Position numbers and translations under genes: made by a program. From Uliginosibacterium sp. 31-16 (lineage in GTDB: Bacteria; Pseudomonadota; Gammaproteobacteria; Burkholderiales; Rhodocyclaceae), in contig NZ_JAVALZ010000001.1 in NCBI RefSeq assembly GCF_030730865.1, positions 372,001 to 436,000 on the forward strand: DNA of 64,000 nucleotides, read 5' to 3'. The notes under the pieces were generated by a model. The model made no database searches and was not told the DNA's origin. It worked only from the letters and a program-made list of their open reading frames with translations. This document shows positions 1 through 8,362 of the stretch, in pieces (the stretch's first letter is position 1; each line of letters begins with the position of its first letter).

Positions 1-220
1 GGATCGGGCTGGCCGCCAGATGTTCCTTGCAGACCGTAACGGGAGCGGCACAGAAACGGTTCTGCGTGAACACGCCCGCCACGCGGCTGCCGGGGGCGAG
101 CTCGATCAGCGTAAGGTCGCGCCGGTTGAGCTTGCGGATCGCCGCCTCGGCCGTACCCAGACGCACGCCGGCAACCGGCAGGAGTTGATCGGCAAGAGGC
201 AGGGGCAGATTCACGGGCAT
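1..220 (-). CDS. argJ: Bifunctional glutamate N-acetyltransferase / ornithine acetyltransferase (ArgJ), N-terminal part only
   Basis: First 73 codons of a gene that runs off the left edge on the minus strand. The protein begins [18 protein letters not shown] and contains [13 protein letters not shown], the conserved beginning of ArgJ, which moves the acetyl group between N-acetylornithine and glutamate in arginine synthesis. The start ATG (218-220) has an AAGGA ribosome site six bases upstream. The self-cleavage threonine that makes the alpha and beta chains lies outside the window, so activity cannot be judged. The family call rests on the N-terminal motif alone but is quite specific. Confidence 0.88.
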   Translation of the reverse strand, partial: MPVNLPLPLADQLLPVAGVRLGTAEAAIRKLNRRDLTLIELAPGSRVAGVFTQNRFCAAPVTVCKEHLAASPI

Positions 221-345
221 GGCGCTTCCTTGAGAGGCTTGGAGGGAAGCGCGGATTTTACGGCATTGGCGCGATCACGATGTGGTCTACATGCCCGACG
301 CGAAACAGCCCCGCTCAAGGCCGACCGGTTTTGCGGCAAGCGATG

Positions 346-1803
346 CTACTTCTTGAGTCCCGTCCCACCGGCAGCCACGTACTCGAAGCACAAGGTGGCT
401 TGCTGGACGAAGTGGAGAAAGCCTTGCCAGGTTTCCTCATCGGGAGGATTGCTCGGCTGACGGTCGGCGTAGAAGAAACCGATGACCCGCCCGCCGGCAC
501 GCACGGGAGCGAGCATGCCGTCGTACCGGCCGGTCACGGCCACCAGCCGGTCGATGCGGATGCCCTCCGGCGCCTCTCCACGCAGCCAGAAGGTCGCGGA
601 TTTTGCGAACATCACGCCAACGATGTCGCCCGCGCGGTTATCCAGTGCGAAACTGAAATGGGCGGCAAGCTTTTCCGCATCGCGCCCGAGCGCGAGTTTG
701 CCGAGAACCTTCGTACGGTCTGCGCTTTGCAAGGCGAACACCGCCCGGCTCATGCCCAGCCCGCGATAGATGCCTTCGAGCACAAGCTGCAGCACTTCGT
801 TGAGGCTGGGCTTGGTAGCCAGCAGCATCGAGAGGTCGCGCAGGATCTTGAGTTGCAACAAGGGGTCGGGCGTCGGATCGGCGACCTCGGCGACCTCGGC
901 GTCGATATCCACCAGCCCGCCTTCCGGTGGCACCGGAATCAGGCGCGCAGCAGCCTCGGCACCAAAATGCGCGGCCACGCGCGCGGCTTCCGCCGCGTTA
1001 TGTGTCAGCTCTCCGGTGATTTCCTTGAGTGGCCTACCGGTGAAATCGGCGTAGGTTTCCAGCGCAATGCGTGCCTCGGGCGTGTCCCAGCCCCCCTCCA
1101 CCGCTTTGGCCAGGCGGTAGCCCTGCAGGATGGCCAGTTCGTCATCACTGGGGTGAGCGTGTCCCTCTGCGGCGGCGATCACCATCGGCCCCAGCTGCCA
1201 CTCCTTGGCCAGAGCGGCGGTCAGATGGCGCAGGCGGAAACCGATGATTTCCATCTGCAGGTCTTCGGGCTTTTCGTCAGGTCGTTCGCACATGGCCTTA
1301 TCCAGTGCGATGGCCTGTTTGCCACCAAAGCACCAGAAAGCCATCTCGCCCACCTGACCGAGCAGGGTGGCTATGAACACTTCTTCGGCGGCCTTGCTAC
1401 CTTTGGCAATGGCGGCAGTGCGGGCCTGCACGGCGGCATGGAAGCAACGCGCCATCTCCGCCACCACGCGCTCGCGCAGGCCGCTGGCCAGCAGGGCGTC
1501 AACGAGATGGATGGACAGCACGATCTGGCCGACCAGATCGAAACCCAGCACCACGATTGCACGGCTGACCGTGCTGACATGCTGGCGGCCGGGGTTGAAA
1601 ACCACGCTGTTGGCGAGCTTGAGGACTTTCGCAGTCAGCGCGGCATCCTGCAGGATGACGCGCGAGAGACGACTGGCAGAGGCGGAGTCGTCCTCGGTCA
1701 CGCTGCGCACCTCCTGCACGGTGCGGCCGAAAACCGGCATGTCGCGGTCCCGGATGCGCGCAATCCAGTCCTGCAAATCTGCCCGTCCCTGCTCGTCTGC
1801 CAC
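346..1803 (-). CDS. HDOD domain protein with C-terminal GAF domain
   Basis: A 485-residue cytoplasmic signalling protein. Residues about 15-215 form an HDOD domain, seen in the run SRLSRVILQDAALTAKVLKL and the following VSRAIVVLGFD helix. HDOD is the HD-related output domain that lacks a complete metal-binding HD pair. Residues about 320-480 form a GAF-type sensor domain ending in IGFFYADRQPSN. HDOD proteins often act in regulatory cascades controlling motility, biofilm or stress responses; no specific partner is visible here. The start is GTG at 1801-1803 with GGGAG six bases upstream. It sits alone between argJ and kup, all on the minus strand but too far apart to assume one operon. Confidence 0.8.
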   Translation of the reverse strand: MADEQGRADLQDWIARIRDRDMPVFGRTVQEVRSVTEDDSASASRLSRVILQDAALTAKVLKLANSVVFNPGRQHVSTVSRAIVVLGFDLVGQIVLSIHLVDALLASGLRERVVAEMARCFHAAVQARTAAIAKGSKAAEEVFIATLLGQVGEMAFWCFGGKQAIALDKAMCERPDEKPEDLQMEIIGFRLRHLTAALAKEWQLGPMVIAAAEGHAHPSDDELAILQGYRLAKAVEGGWDTPEARIALETYADFTGRPLKEITGELTHNAAEAARVAAHFGAEAAARLIPVPPEGGLVDIDAEVAEVADPTPDPLLQLKILRDLSMLLATKPSLNEVLQLVLEGIYRGLGMSRAVFALQSADRTKVLGKLALGRDAEKLAAHFSFALDNRAGDIVGVMFAKSATFWLRGEAPEGIRIDRLVAVTGRYDGMLAPVRAGGRVIGFFYADRQPSNPPDEETWQGFLHFVQQATLCFEYVAAGGTGLKK

Positions 1804-1930
1804 GCTGTGCTCCCGCTCGTTTAGCTGTACTGCAGGTTCTACGGCGGATTCAGGGCCGCCTTGAGGCTTCAGGTCCCCCTGAATTGCAGCGTTTTGTGTC
1901 GTGCGTCACACATGCTCTCCGGCCAGCACG

Positions 1931-2046
1931 CATGCCCGGAGAGCCGCACCCGGCAACCCTCTTCAGGCAGGCATGCTGCAGATCAGCCATGGTAGAGGCT
2001 CTTCACGGAGGCATCCCGCAGACATCCGCCAGATGCGGCTCTCCAG
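1931..2046. repeat. Intergenic inverted-repeat element, copy 1 (paired)
   Basis: Between kup and the HDOD gene lie two similar units in opposite orientation. 1931-1981 read on the minus strand gives CAGCATGCCTGCCTGAAGAG followed by a GTGCGGCTCTCC end. 2011-2046 on the plus strand gives CATCCGCCAGATGCGGCTCT. Both resemble the elements at 15169-15210, 19580-19618 and 63396-63437. The arrangement resembles a REP/BIME pair. Function is unknown; it may end or stabilise transcripts leaving kup. Confidence 0.6.
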
Positions 2047-2064
2047 CCCCCTGCCGGGCAACAA

Positions 2065-3957
2065 TCAGATCACCACCCGGCTACCCATTTCCACCACGCG
2101 AGCCGTCGGCAGATGGAAGAAATTCGCCGCGCTGGAGGCGTTGCGGAACAGGAACTCGAACAGACGTTCGCGCCACAGCGCCATGCCGCGCACCTCGCTG
2201 GCCGGCAGGATGGTTTCGCGATTAAGGAAGTAGGACACCTGCTGTGGGTCAAACGCCAGCCCCTGCTCGGCGCAGCGGGTCAGCGCGGTCGGCAGGTCAG
2301 GCTCCTCCATGAAGCCGAAACGCACGAAGACACGCGAGAAGGAGTTGCCCAGACGCTGGACTTCGACCCGGTCCTCGATGGGCACACGCGGCACCGATTC
2401 GATGATCACGCTGACGAAAACCGTACGCTCATGCAGCACCAGATTGTGTTTCAGGTTGTGCAGCAAGGAGCTGGGCATCTGCTCGGCACGCGGGTTGAGA
2501 AACAGGGCGGTGTGCGGGACCCGGTGGATCGGTTCGGAATCGAGGATGCGGGCAAAGGTTTCCAGCGGCACCGTATCGGCCCGCTGCGCCTCGGCCAGCA
2601 ACTGGCGCCCGCGTCGCCAGGTGAACAGGGTCACGCTGAGCAGCCCGCCAAAGACCAGCGGGAACCAGCCGCCATCGGCGATTTTCAGGCCGTTTGAGGC
2701 GAGAAAGACCAGCTCGATGCCGAACAGGGGAATGAAGATCAGCCCGCAAACCAGCGGCGGCCACTGCCAGTCGCGCAGCGCCACCGAGAAGGCCAGCGCG
2801 CTGGTGACCAGCATGGTCAGGGTTACGGCAATCCCGTAGGCCGCCGCCAGACTGCTGGAAGAGCGGAAGCCGATCACGGTCAGCAGCACGAAGACCAGCA
2901 GCATCCAGTTCACGAACGGCAGGTAGATCTGGCCCATCTGCGCGCCGGAGGTGTGCTTCACGGCCATGCGCGGGCAGAAGCCGAGCTGGATCAGCTGCAG
3001 CGAAACCGAATACGCGCCGGTAATCAGGGCCTGCGAGGCAATCACCGTCGCCAGGGTCGCAATCGCCACCATCGGATAAAGCGCCCAGCCCGGCACCGCC
3101 AGGTAGAAGGGATTCGCGGCGGCCGCCGGATCGCTGATCAGCAGGGCACCCTGCCCCAGATAGTTGAGCAGCAGACTCGGCAAGACGAGGCCGAGCCAGC
3201 CGTAGCGGATCGGCTTGACGCCGAAGTGCCCCATGTCGGCGTACAGCGCCTCGCCCCCGGTCATGGTCAGGAACACCGCCCCCATGGCGAAGAAGGCCAG
3301 CTTCGGGCTGTGCAGCGCAAAGCTGATCGCATGGTGCGGCGAGAGTGCCTCCAGCACCTGCGGATGCGCCACGATGCTGCGCACGCCGATTGCCGCCAGA
3401 CACAGGAACCAGACAATCACGAAGTAGCCGAAGAAGCCGCCGATGCGCGCCGTGCCATGGTGCTGCACGAGGAACAGGGCGATCAGGATGCCCAGCGTGA
3501 TCGGCACGACATAGGGCTGGAAGGCGGGGGTGGCCACCTCCAGCCCTTCGACCGCAGAGAGCACCGAAATCGCCGGCGTGATGATGCCGTCACCATAGAA
3601 CAGCGAGGCGCCGAAGATCCCCAGCGCGATCGCCACGGTTTTCTTGCGCGGCGTATCGGCTGCGCGGGAGAGCACGCGCGCCATCAGCGCCACCACGCCG
3701 CCCTCGCCGTGATTGTCGGCACGCAGCACGATCAGCACATACTTGAAGGTCACGATGATCAAGAGGCTCCACACGATCAGCGAGAGCACGCCGAACACGT
3801 TCTCCGGCGTCACTGGCAGGGCGTGATGACTGGCGGGATTGAAGGCCTCCTTCAGCGCGTACAGCGGGCTGGTGCCGATATCACCATACACCACGCCGAG
3901 CGCGGCCAGCATGAGTTTCGGAAGCGCTTGCGCCGAGGCGCCGTGGGAACTGCTCAT
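2065..3957 (-). CDS. kup: Kup-type low-affinity potassium transporter
   Basis: A 630-residue inner-membrane K+ uptake protein of the Kup/HAK/KT family, which imports K+ probably with protons. The N-terminal signature ALGVVYGDIGTSPLYALKEAF-like segment lies at residues 18-40 and is diagnostic. About twelve membrane segments fill residues 18-460, including YGDGIITPAISVLSAVEGLE, and a hydrophilic C-terminal domain follows (about 460-630). Length matches the usual 620-630. The start has GGAG six bases before ATG. It begins 18 bases after the stop of kdpE and reads the same way, so it is very likely transcribed with the two-component genes at 3976-6202. No kdpFABC ATPase genes are in the window. 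Confidence 0.95.
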   Translation of the reverse strand: MSSSHGASAQALPKLMLAALGVVYGDIGTSPLYALKEAFNPASHHALPVTPENVFGVLSLIVWSLLIIVTFKYVLIVLRADNHGEGGVVALMARVLSRAADTPRKKTVAIALGIFGASLFYGDGIITPAISVLSAVEGLEVATPAFQPYVVPITLGILIALFLVQHHGTARIGGFFGYFVIVWFLCLAAIGVRSIVAHPQVLEALSPHHAISFALHSPKLAFFAMGAVFLTMTGGEALYADMGHFGVKPIRYGWLGLVLPSLLLNYLGQGALLISDPAAAANPFYLAVPGWALYPMVAIATLATVIASQALITGAYSVSLQLIQLGFCPRMAVKHTSGAQMGQIYLPFVNWMLLVFVLLTVIGFRSSSSLAAAYGIAVTLTMLVTSALAFSVALRDWQWPPLVCGLIFIPLFGIELVFLASNGLKIADGGWFPLVFGGLLSVTLFTWRRGRQLLAEAQRADTVPLETFARILDSEPIHRVPHTALFLNPRAEQMPSSLLHNLKHNLVLHERTVFVSVIIESVPRVPIEDRVEVQRLGNSFSRVFVRFGFMEEPDLPTALTRCAEQGLAFDPQQVSYFLNRETILPASEVRGMALWRERLFEFLFRNASSAANFFHLPTARVVEMGSRVVI

Positions 3958-3975
3958 GGAATTCTCCGCAAGGGA

Positions 3976-4656
3976 TCAGATCACGAACCGGTAGCCCGTA
4001 CCGGTTTCGGTGACGAAGTGGCGCGGGCGCGCCGGATCGATTTCCAGCTTGTGTCGCAGATGGCCGACGTAGATGCGCAGGTAATGGGCGCTGTCCACAA
4101 AGCTCGGCCCCCATACCTCGCGCAACAGCTGGCGGTGCGTCAGCACCTTGCCCTGCCCGGCAATCATGGCGCAGAGCAGGCGGTATTCAATCGGCGTGAG
4201 ATGCAGCGCCTCGCCCGCCCGACTGACCCGCCGATGCGCAAAATCCACCTCGACATCACCGAAGCGCAGTACCGGCGTTTCAATGCGCCCGCCCCGGCGC
4301 AACAGGGCACGCACCCGCGCCAGCAACTCGCCGCGGGAAAAGGGTTTGATCAGGTAATCATCCGCGCCGGCGTCCAGCGCCTCGATCTTGTCGCGCTCCT
4401 GGCTGCGCGCCGAGAGCACCAGCACCGGCAGGCTGCTCCAGGCACGCAGCTCACCGATGAACTGTTTGCCATCGCCATCCGGCAGGCCGAGGTCCAGCAC
4501 GATCAGCTGCGGGCATTCCGCTGCCAGCAGCTCGCGAGCCTCCGCCATCGAGCCCGCCGCCACGCTGCGCAAGGGCAAGCTGTGCAAGGCATCACAGAGC
4601 AGGCTGCGGATCTGCGGCTCATCCTCCAGCACCAGAGCCAGCGGCAACTCATTCAT
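3976..4656 (-). CDS. kdpE: OmpR/PhoB-family response regulator, KdpE type
   Basis: A 226-residue cytoplasmic regulator. The receiver domain covers residues 5-117 with acidic pocket ED at 11-12, phosphoacceptor D55 in LIVLDLGLPD, and K in DDYLIKPF. A winged-helix DNA-binding domain covers 128-226 (LTPIEYRLLCAMIAG, GTGYRFV). The sequence pattern matches KdpE. The chosen ATG (4654-4656) has AGGAG with six-base spacing; an in-frame ATG at 4660-4662 directly touches the AGGAG and is less likely. The start overlaps the end of the kinase gene by 8 bases, suggesting translational coupling. Its position just before kup suggests that kup itself is its target, which is inference. Confidence 0.88.
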   Translation of the reverse strand: MNELPLALVLEDEPQIRSLLCDALHSLPLRSVAAGSMAEARELLAAECPQLIVLDLGLPDGDGKQFIGELRAWSSLPVLVLSARSQERDKIEALDAGADDYLIKPFSRGELLARVRALLRRGGRIETPVLRFGDVEVDFAHRRVSRAGEALHLTPIEYRLLCAMIAGQGKVLTHRQLLREVWGPSFVDSAHYLRIYVGHLRHKLEIDPARPRHFVTETGTGYRFVI

Positions 4657-6202
4657 GTGCATCTCCTTCGCCATCCAGCTGCGGAGGTTCTCCGCGTGGC
4701 AGGGTGAAAGCAAAGCAGGCGCCGCCTTCCTCACGGTTGGCCGCACTGAGCACGCCACCATGTGCCTCGACGATGATCCTGCAGATCGACAGCCCCAGCC
4801 CGAGCCCCGGCACCGAAGCCACGCCCTCGCCGCGCACGAATGGCTCGAACAGCTGCGCCACGGCGGCGGCCGGCAGGCCGGCACCAGCATCCGTCACGCT
4901 GACCCGCACGGCATCCGCCTGCAGGGCGGCTTCAATCCGGATCGGTCCGTCTGGCGGGCTGAACTTGGCAGCGTTTTCAAGCAGATTGCAGAGCACCCGC
5001 TCGATCAGCACGGCATCGAACTCCAGCAAGGGCAGCTCAGCCGGCAGGTCGATCTCCAGCCGGTGCGTGGCCAGCCGCTCGCCCAGATGGGCGATGGCGG
5101 CACCGACGATTTCTTCCAGCGATTGCCAGTCGCGCCGCAAGGCCAGGCGGCTCGATTGCAGGCGCGCCATGTCGAGCAGATTGTTGACCAACTCGCTCAT
5201 GCGCATGGCCTGCTCGCGCAGCGCGAGGGTCAGCGTGCGAGCCGCCTCGCCCTGTGCATCGAGCAAGGCATCCGCCTGACCGACCATGATCGTCAGAGGA
5301 GTGCGCACGTCATGCGACAGGGCCGAGAGAATAGTGCTGCGCAAACGCTCACGCTCCATGTCCAGCGTGGCCTGCTGGGCAACCCTGACGTAATGCAGAC
5401 GCTCCAGGGCAATCGCCACCAGCAAGGCCACCGCGCCCAGCTGGCGTCGCAGCGCCCTGCCAAGGCTCGCCTCGGGCAGCGAAACCGCCAGCACCCCGCG
5501 CCGGCGCATCGGCGCATCCAGCGGCAGGAGCAGCAAACGATGGCCACTGCGCAGCAGGTCTTCCTGTTCATGCACCTGACCGTCGCGCAGCACGGTTTCG
5601 ACCAGCGCCGGAATCAGGCATTGCCCGGCTGCTGGCAGCACGGCCGCTGCCGCTTCACTGGCCGGACTCAGGCAGCGCACTTGCTCGCTGGAGCTGACCC
5701 ACCACAACTCGGCCAGCCCGCCAACCTCCTCGCGCATGAAAGCGGCCAGCAGTGTCTGCACCTGGCTCATGTCGATGGCACCGGCCAGCTCACGGGCCAG
5801 TTCGTACTGGCGCGTGGCATTGCGCTCTCCCGCCGCAGCCTCTTCGGCCTGCTGCCGCAGCCGGGCCATCAGCTCGGCCAGCAGCAGCCCGACCAGCAGC
5901 ATCACCGCAAAGGTCAGCAGGTACTGCACATCGCCTACGGCGAAGGACAGGCGCGGCGGCACATGGAAATAATCAAAGGCCAGCACCCCGAGCAGGGCAC
6001 ACCAGGCGGCCGGTCCGCGCGCAAAACGCAGGGCCACGCCCACCACCAGCAGAAGGTAGAGCATGACCAGATTGGAAGGCTCGACCCAGGCCAGCAGCGG
6101 GCCCGCCAGCGCCGTGAGCAACGCCACCCCGAGGGTGGCGGTCAGATAGCCGGTGAGTGCGCCGGACCAGTGATTGGCGGGAGAAGGAACGCGAGTATCC
6201 AT
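4649..6202 (-). CDS. Short KdpD-like sensor histidine kinase lacking the N-terminal KdpD/Usp domains
   Basis: A 517-residue membrane kinase. Residues about 20-115 carry four tightly spaced membrane helices of the KdpD (DUF4118) type. A GAF-like domain follows (about 140-285), then the HisKA segment with SALSHDVRTPLT (His near residue 295), and the ATPase domain with N box LLENAAKFSP, G1 VTDAGAGLP and G2 GLGLGLSIC. Full KdpD is about 890 residues and begins with a KdpD domain and a universal-stress-like domain; both are absent here. An ATG at 6200-6202 fits the first membrane helix well; an upstream in-frame extension to 6463 would run through the neighbouring gene and is rejected. It overlaps kdpE by 8 bases. 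The likely stimulus is K+ or turgor, by analogy only. Confidence 0.85.
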   Translation of the reverse strand: MDTRVPSPANHWSGALTGYLTATLGVALLTALAGPLLAWVEPSNLVMLYLLLVVGVALRFARGPAAWCALLGVLAFDYFHVPPRLSFAVGDVQYLLTFAVMLLVGLLLAELMARLRQQAEEAAAGERNATRQYELARELAGAIDMSQVQTLLAAFMREEVGGLAELWWVSSSEQVRCLSPASEAAAAVLPAAGQCLIPALVETVLRDGQVHEQEDLLRSGHRLLLLPLDAPMRRRGVLAVSLPEASLGRALRRQLGAVALLVAIALERLHYVRVAQQATLDMERERLRSTILSALSHDVRTPLTIMVGQADALLDAQGEAARTLTLALREQAMRMSELVNNLLDMARLQSSRLALRRDWQSLEEIVGAAIAHLGERLATHRLEIDLPAELPLLEFDAVLIERVLCNLLENAAKFSPPDGPIRIEAALQADAVRVSVTDAGAGLPAAAVAQLFEPFVRGEGVASVPGLGLGLSICRIIVEAHGGVLSAANREEGGACFAFTLPRGEPPQLDGEGDAHE

Positions 6203-6245
6203 GCCCGGCAGCTTAGCCGCCGGGATGTAAAAAAGTTGCAGAAAT

Positions 6246-7289
6246 TCAGCGCTGCAAATGTGCCAGCTCGCGCCTCGCGTATCCCGCCGCAGACTCGTAG
6301 CCCACATCGAAGAGGCGTTCGAGGTTGCTGCGCGACCAGTCGAACACATCAGGCAACTCTTCCGCCGGAATGCCCTCGATGAGCGGCACCGGGTGCACGC
6401 AGTTGAGCTTCGGATACTTCTCCATGTGCTCGGCGATGAAGAGCTTGAGGTCGTCGCGCGCAATCTCGATCAGCGGCGTGAGGATGGACATGACCCAGGC
6501 GTCGTAAAGGTCGCGCGGCGGGCGCAGGAGTTCTTCGGCACCGAGAATGTCGAGCACCACGATCTCTTCCAGATCGGCGTGGTGACTCAGCAGGCTCTTG
6601 AAGTTGAGGCAATCCAGCGCAGCGCCTTCGATGTAGAGCCCGTCATCAATCTCGGTCGGCGGGTACAGGAAGGGGAAGGACAGCGCAGCCTGCAGATGCT
6701 TCGCAGTGAGCTGCGCCTTGCCGAAATCCTCCATGTGCTGCGTGCGCAGGTTGAAGGCGTTGACGTAGAACTCGGGGGCTATCGCCGGAATCGCCGCAAA
6801 GTCGATGACCTGCTCGGCAAAGGGCAGGTGGGCGCACAGCCCCAGCGACTCGGCCGTCAGGTCGCTCGGGCAGGCCGTGGCGAGCACCAGCTCCGCCGAA
6901 TCCTTGACGAACTGGCTCACCGGATCAGTGGCCTGCCAGTTCATCAACTGCTGGATGAAGGGGTTAAGCCCCAGCGCGCGACGATACAGGTCGGCCATCG
7001 CGCCAGGCTTGTTGAACACCTTGTAGTTGACCGGGAACTGATCGTAGAGCGGATCAGCGATGCCCATTTCCTTGAGCCCGATCAGCGTGGCTACCGGATC
7101 GCCATTCTTCGGGGCGCAATACATCAGCCCCAGCAGAGCACCAGCGCCGGCGGTGGAGATCACGTCGAACTCCAGGCCCAGCTCGTGAAAGGCGACCAGC
7201 GCGCCTGCAATGAGGGTGGCGTTCGGCGCGCCACCGCTGATGATCAGTGCGTTGCGGGGCGCATCAGGCTTCTTCGCGCGGGTGACCAT
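6246..7289 (-). CDS. Patatin-fold protein with substituted catalytic residues
   Basis: A 347-residue protein that begins like patatin phospholipases: NALIISGGAPNATLIAGAL (residues 13-31) matches the glycine-rich oxyanion loop, and FDVISTAGAGALLG (41-54) aligns with the nucleophile elbow. In active patatins that elbow reads G-T-S-A-G; here Gly48 sits where the serine should be. The Asp of the D-G-G/A motif is replaced by Glu (IEGAALD, about residue 220). There is no signal peptide. The start ATG at 7287-7289 has an excellent AGGAGG site seven bases away. The protein may be a non-catalytic or altered hydrolase. It is divergent from nudC. Confidence 0.75.
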   Translation of the reverse strand: MVTRAKKPDAPRNALIISGGAPNATLIAGALVAFHELGLEFDVISTAGAGALLGLMYCAPKNGDPVATLIGLKEMGIADPLYDQFPVNYKVFNKPGAMADLYRRALGLNPFIQQLMNWQATDPVSQFVKDSAELVLATACPSDLTAESLGLCAHLPFAEQVIDFAAIPAIAPEFYVNAFNLRTQHMEDFGKAQLTAKHLQAALSFPFLYPPTEIDDGLYIEGAALDCLNFKSLLSHHADLEEIVVLDILGAEELLRPPRDLYDAWVMSILTPLIEIARDDLKLFIAEHMEKYPKLNCVHPVPLIEGIPAEELPDVFDWSRSNLERLFDVGYESAAGYARRELAHLQR

Positions 7290-7406
7290 GGCTGAACCTC
7301 CTGCGTTACACTCAGACTGGCAGCATAGAAGAATATCCTGCCCCTGTTCCGGCGCCTGCCCCATCGTTCGGGCGCCCTCTCCGAACTCGATCTGGAAACA
7401 CCCCGC

Positions 7407-8228
7407 ATGCAGTGGCCCGCCGATTTCAGCCCCGTGTTTGCCCCGCCCGTTGCCGATGCCGGACTCCTGTTCGCCTTCATCGGCGAGGAGTTACTGCTCT
7501 GCCCGGAGAGCCGCCTGCCATCTGCCTCACAGCTCACCCCTCTTGGCGAGCCGCACGCAGCTTTCGTCTTCGGGCAGCTTGCCGGCAAACCCTGTGTGCT
7601 GGCGGCTTGGCAGGCAGGCACAGAGCCGCCGCCGGACCTGCACGTCATCAGCGTGCGGCATGTCTTCGATCTGCTGCCGGCTGGCCACTGGAGTCTGGCG
7701 GCACGCGCCAAACAGATGCTGGGCTGGGATCTGGCCACCCGCTTTTGCGGCGCCTGCGGCAGCCCGACCCAGGCCATGGACGGCGAGCCGGCCAAACTGT
7801 GTCCGGCCTGCGGCCAGCGCAGCTACCCGCAGATTGCGCCGGCAATCATGTGTCTGGTCCGTCGCGACAGGCAACTGCTGCTGGCGCGCTCGGCGCATTT
7901 TCGCCCCGGCATGTACAGTGCGCTGGCCGGTTTCGTGGAGGCTGGCGAAAGTGTGGAAGCCTGTGTGCACCGCGAGGTTTTCGAGGAAACCGGCATCCGG
8001 GTGCACAACCTGCGCTGGTTCGCCAGCCAGCCCTGGCCTTTCCCGCAATCGCTGATGCTGGCATTTCACGCCGACTACGCCAGTGGCGAGATCGTGCCGC
8101 AACCCGGGGAAATCGAAGACGCACAGTGGTTCAGCCTCGACGCCTTGCCAGAGCTGCCTTCCGCCGTCAGCATCGCTTCGCGCCTGATCGCCGCCGGCAT
8201 CGCCGAACTGCGCCAGACACCGGATTAA
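7407..8228 (+). CDS. nudC: NAD(H) pyrophosphatase / RNA deNADding enzyme NudC
   Basis: A 273-residue Nudix hydrolase that cleaves NADH and NAD-capped RNA to NMN(H) plus AMP or 5'-phosphate RNA. All NudC hallmarks are visible. A zinc ribbon has Cys114, Cys117, Cys132 and Cys135 (CGACGSP, CPACGQ). The Nudix box is at 175-197 ([20 protein letters not shown]). The family-specific NADH motif SQPWPFPQS is at 207-215. The N-terminal domain (1-105) is the usual variable part. No clear ribosome site precedes the ATG, so the start is moderately certain. It is divergent from the patatin-fold gene, with 117 bases between. Confidence 0.95.
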   Translation: MQWPADFSPVFAPPVADAGLLFAFIGEELLLCPESRLPSASQLTPLGEPHAAFVFGQLAGKPCVLAAWQAGTEPPPDLHVISVRHVFDLLPAGHWSLAARAKQMLGWDLATRFCGACGSPTQAMDGEPAKLCPACGQRSYPQIAPAIMCLVRRDRQLLLARSAHFRPGMYSALAGFVEAGESVEACVHREVFEETGIRVHNLRWFASQPWPFPQSLMLAFHADYASGEIVPQPGEIEDAQWFSLDALPELPSAVSIASRLIAAGIAELRQTPD

Positions 8229-8362
8229 TTTGAGCCGACCGCACAACTTTGTTGCAGATTGACAGCACCAGGACTTGCCGACCAGCGGTAGCCAGTGCAT
8301 TCTGCGCGCTATTGCCCGAAAACCTGAGGGCGCTTCCTACTGTCGATTTTGCGAGAGCTGTC

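Noticed and set aside
280..1824. A 514-codon plus-strand frame opposite the HDOD gene
   Set aside because: The minus-strand frame encodes recognisable HDOD and GAF domains with a ribosome site; the plus frame has none of these.
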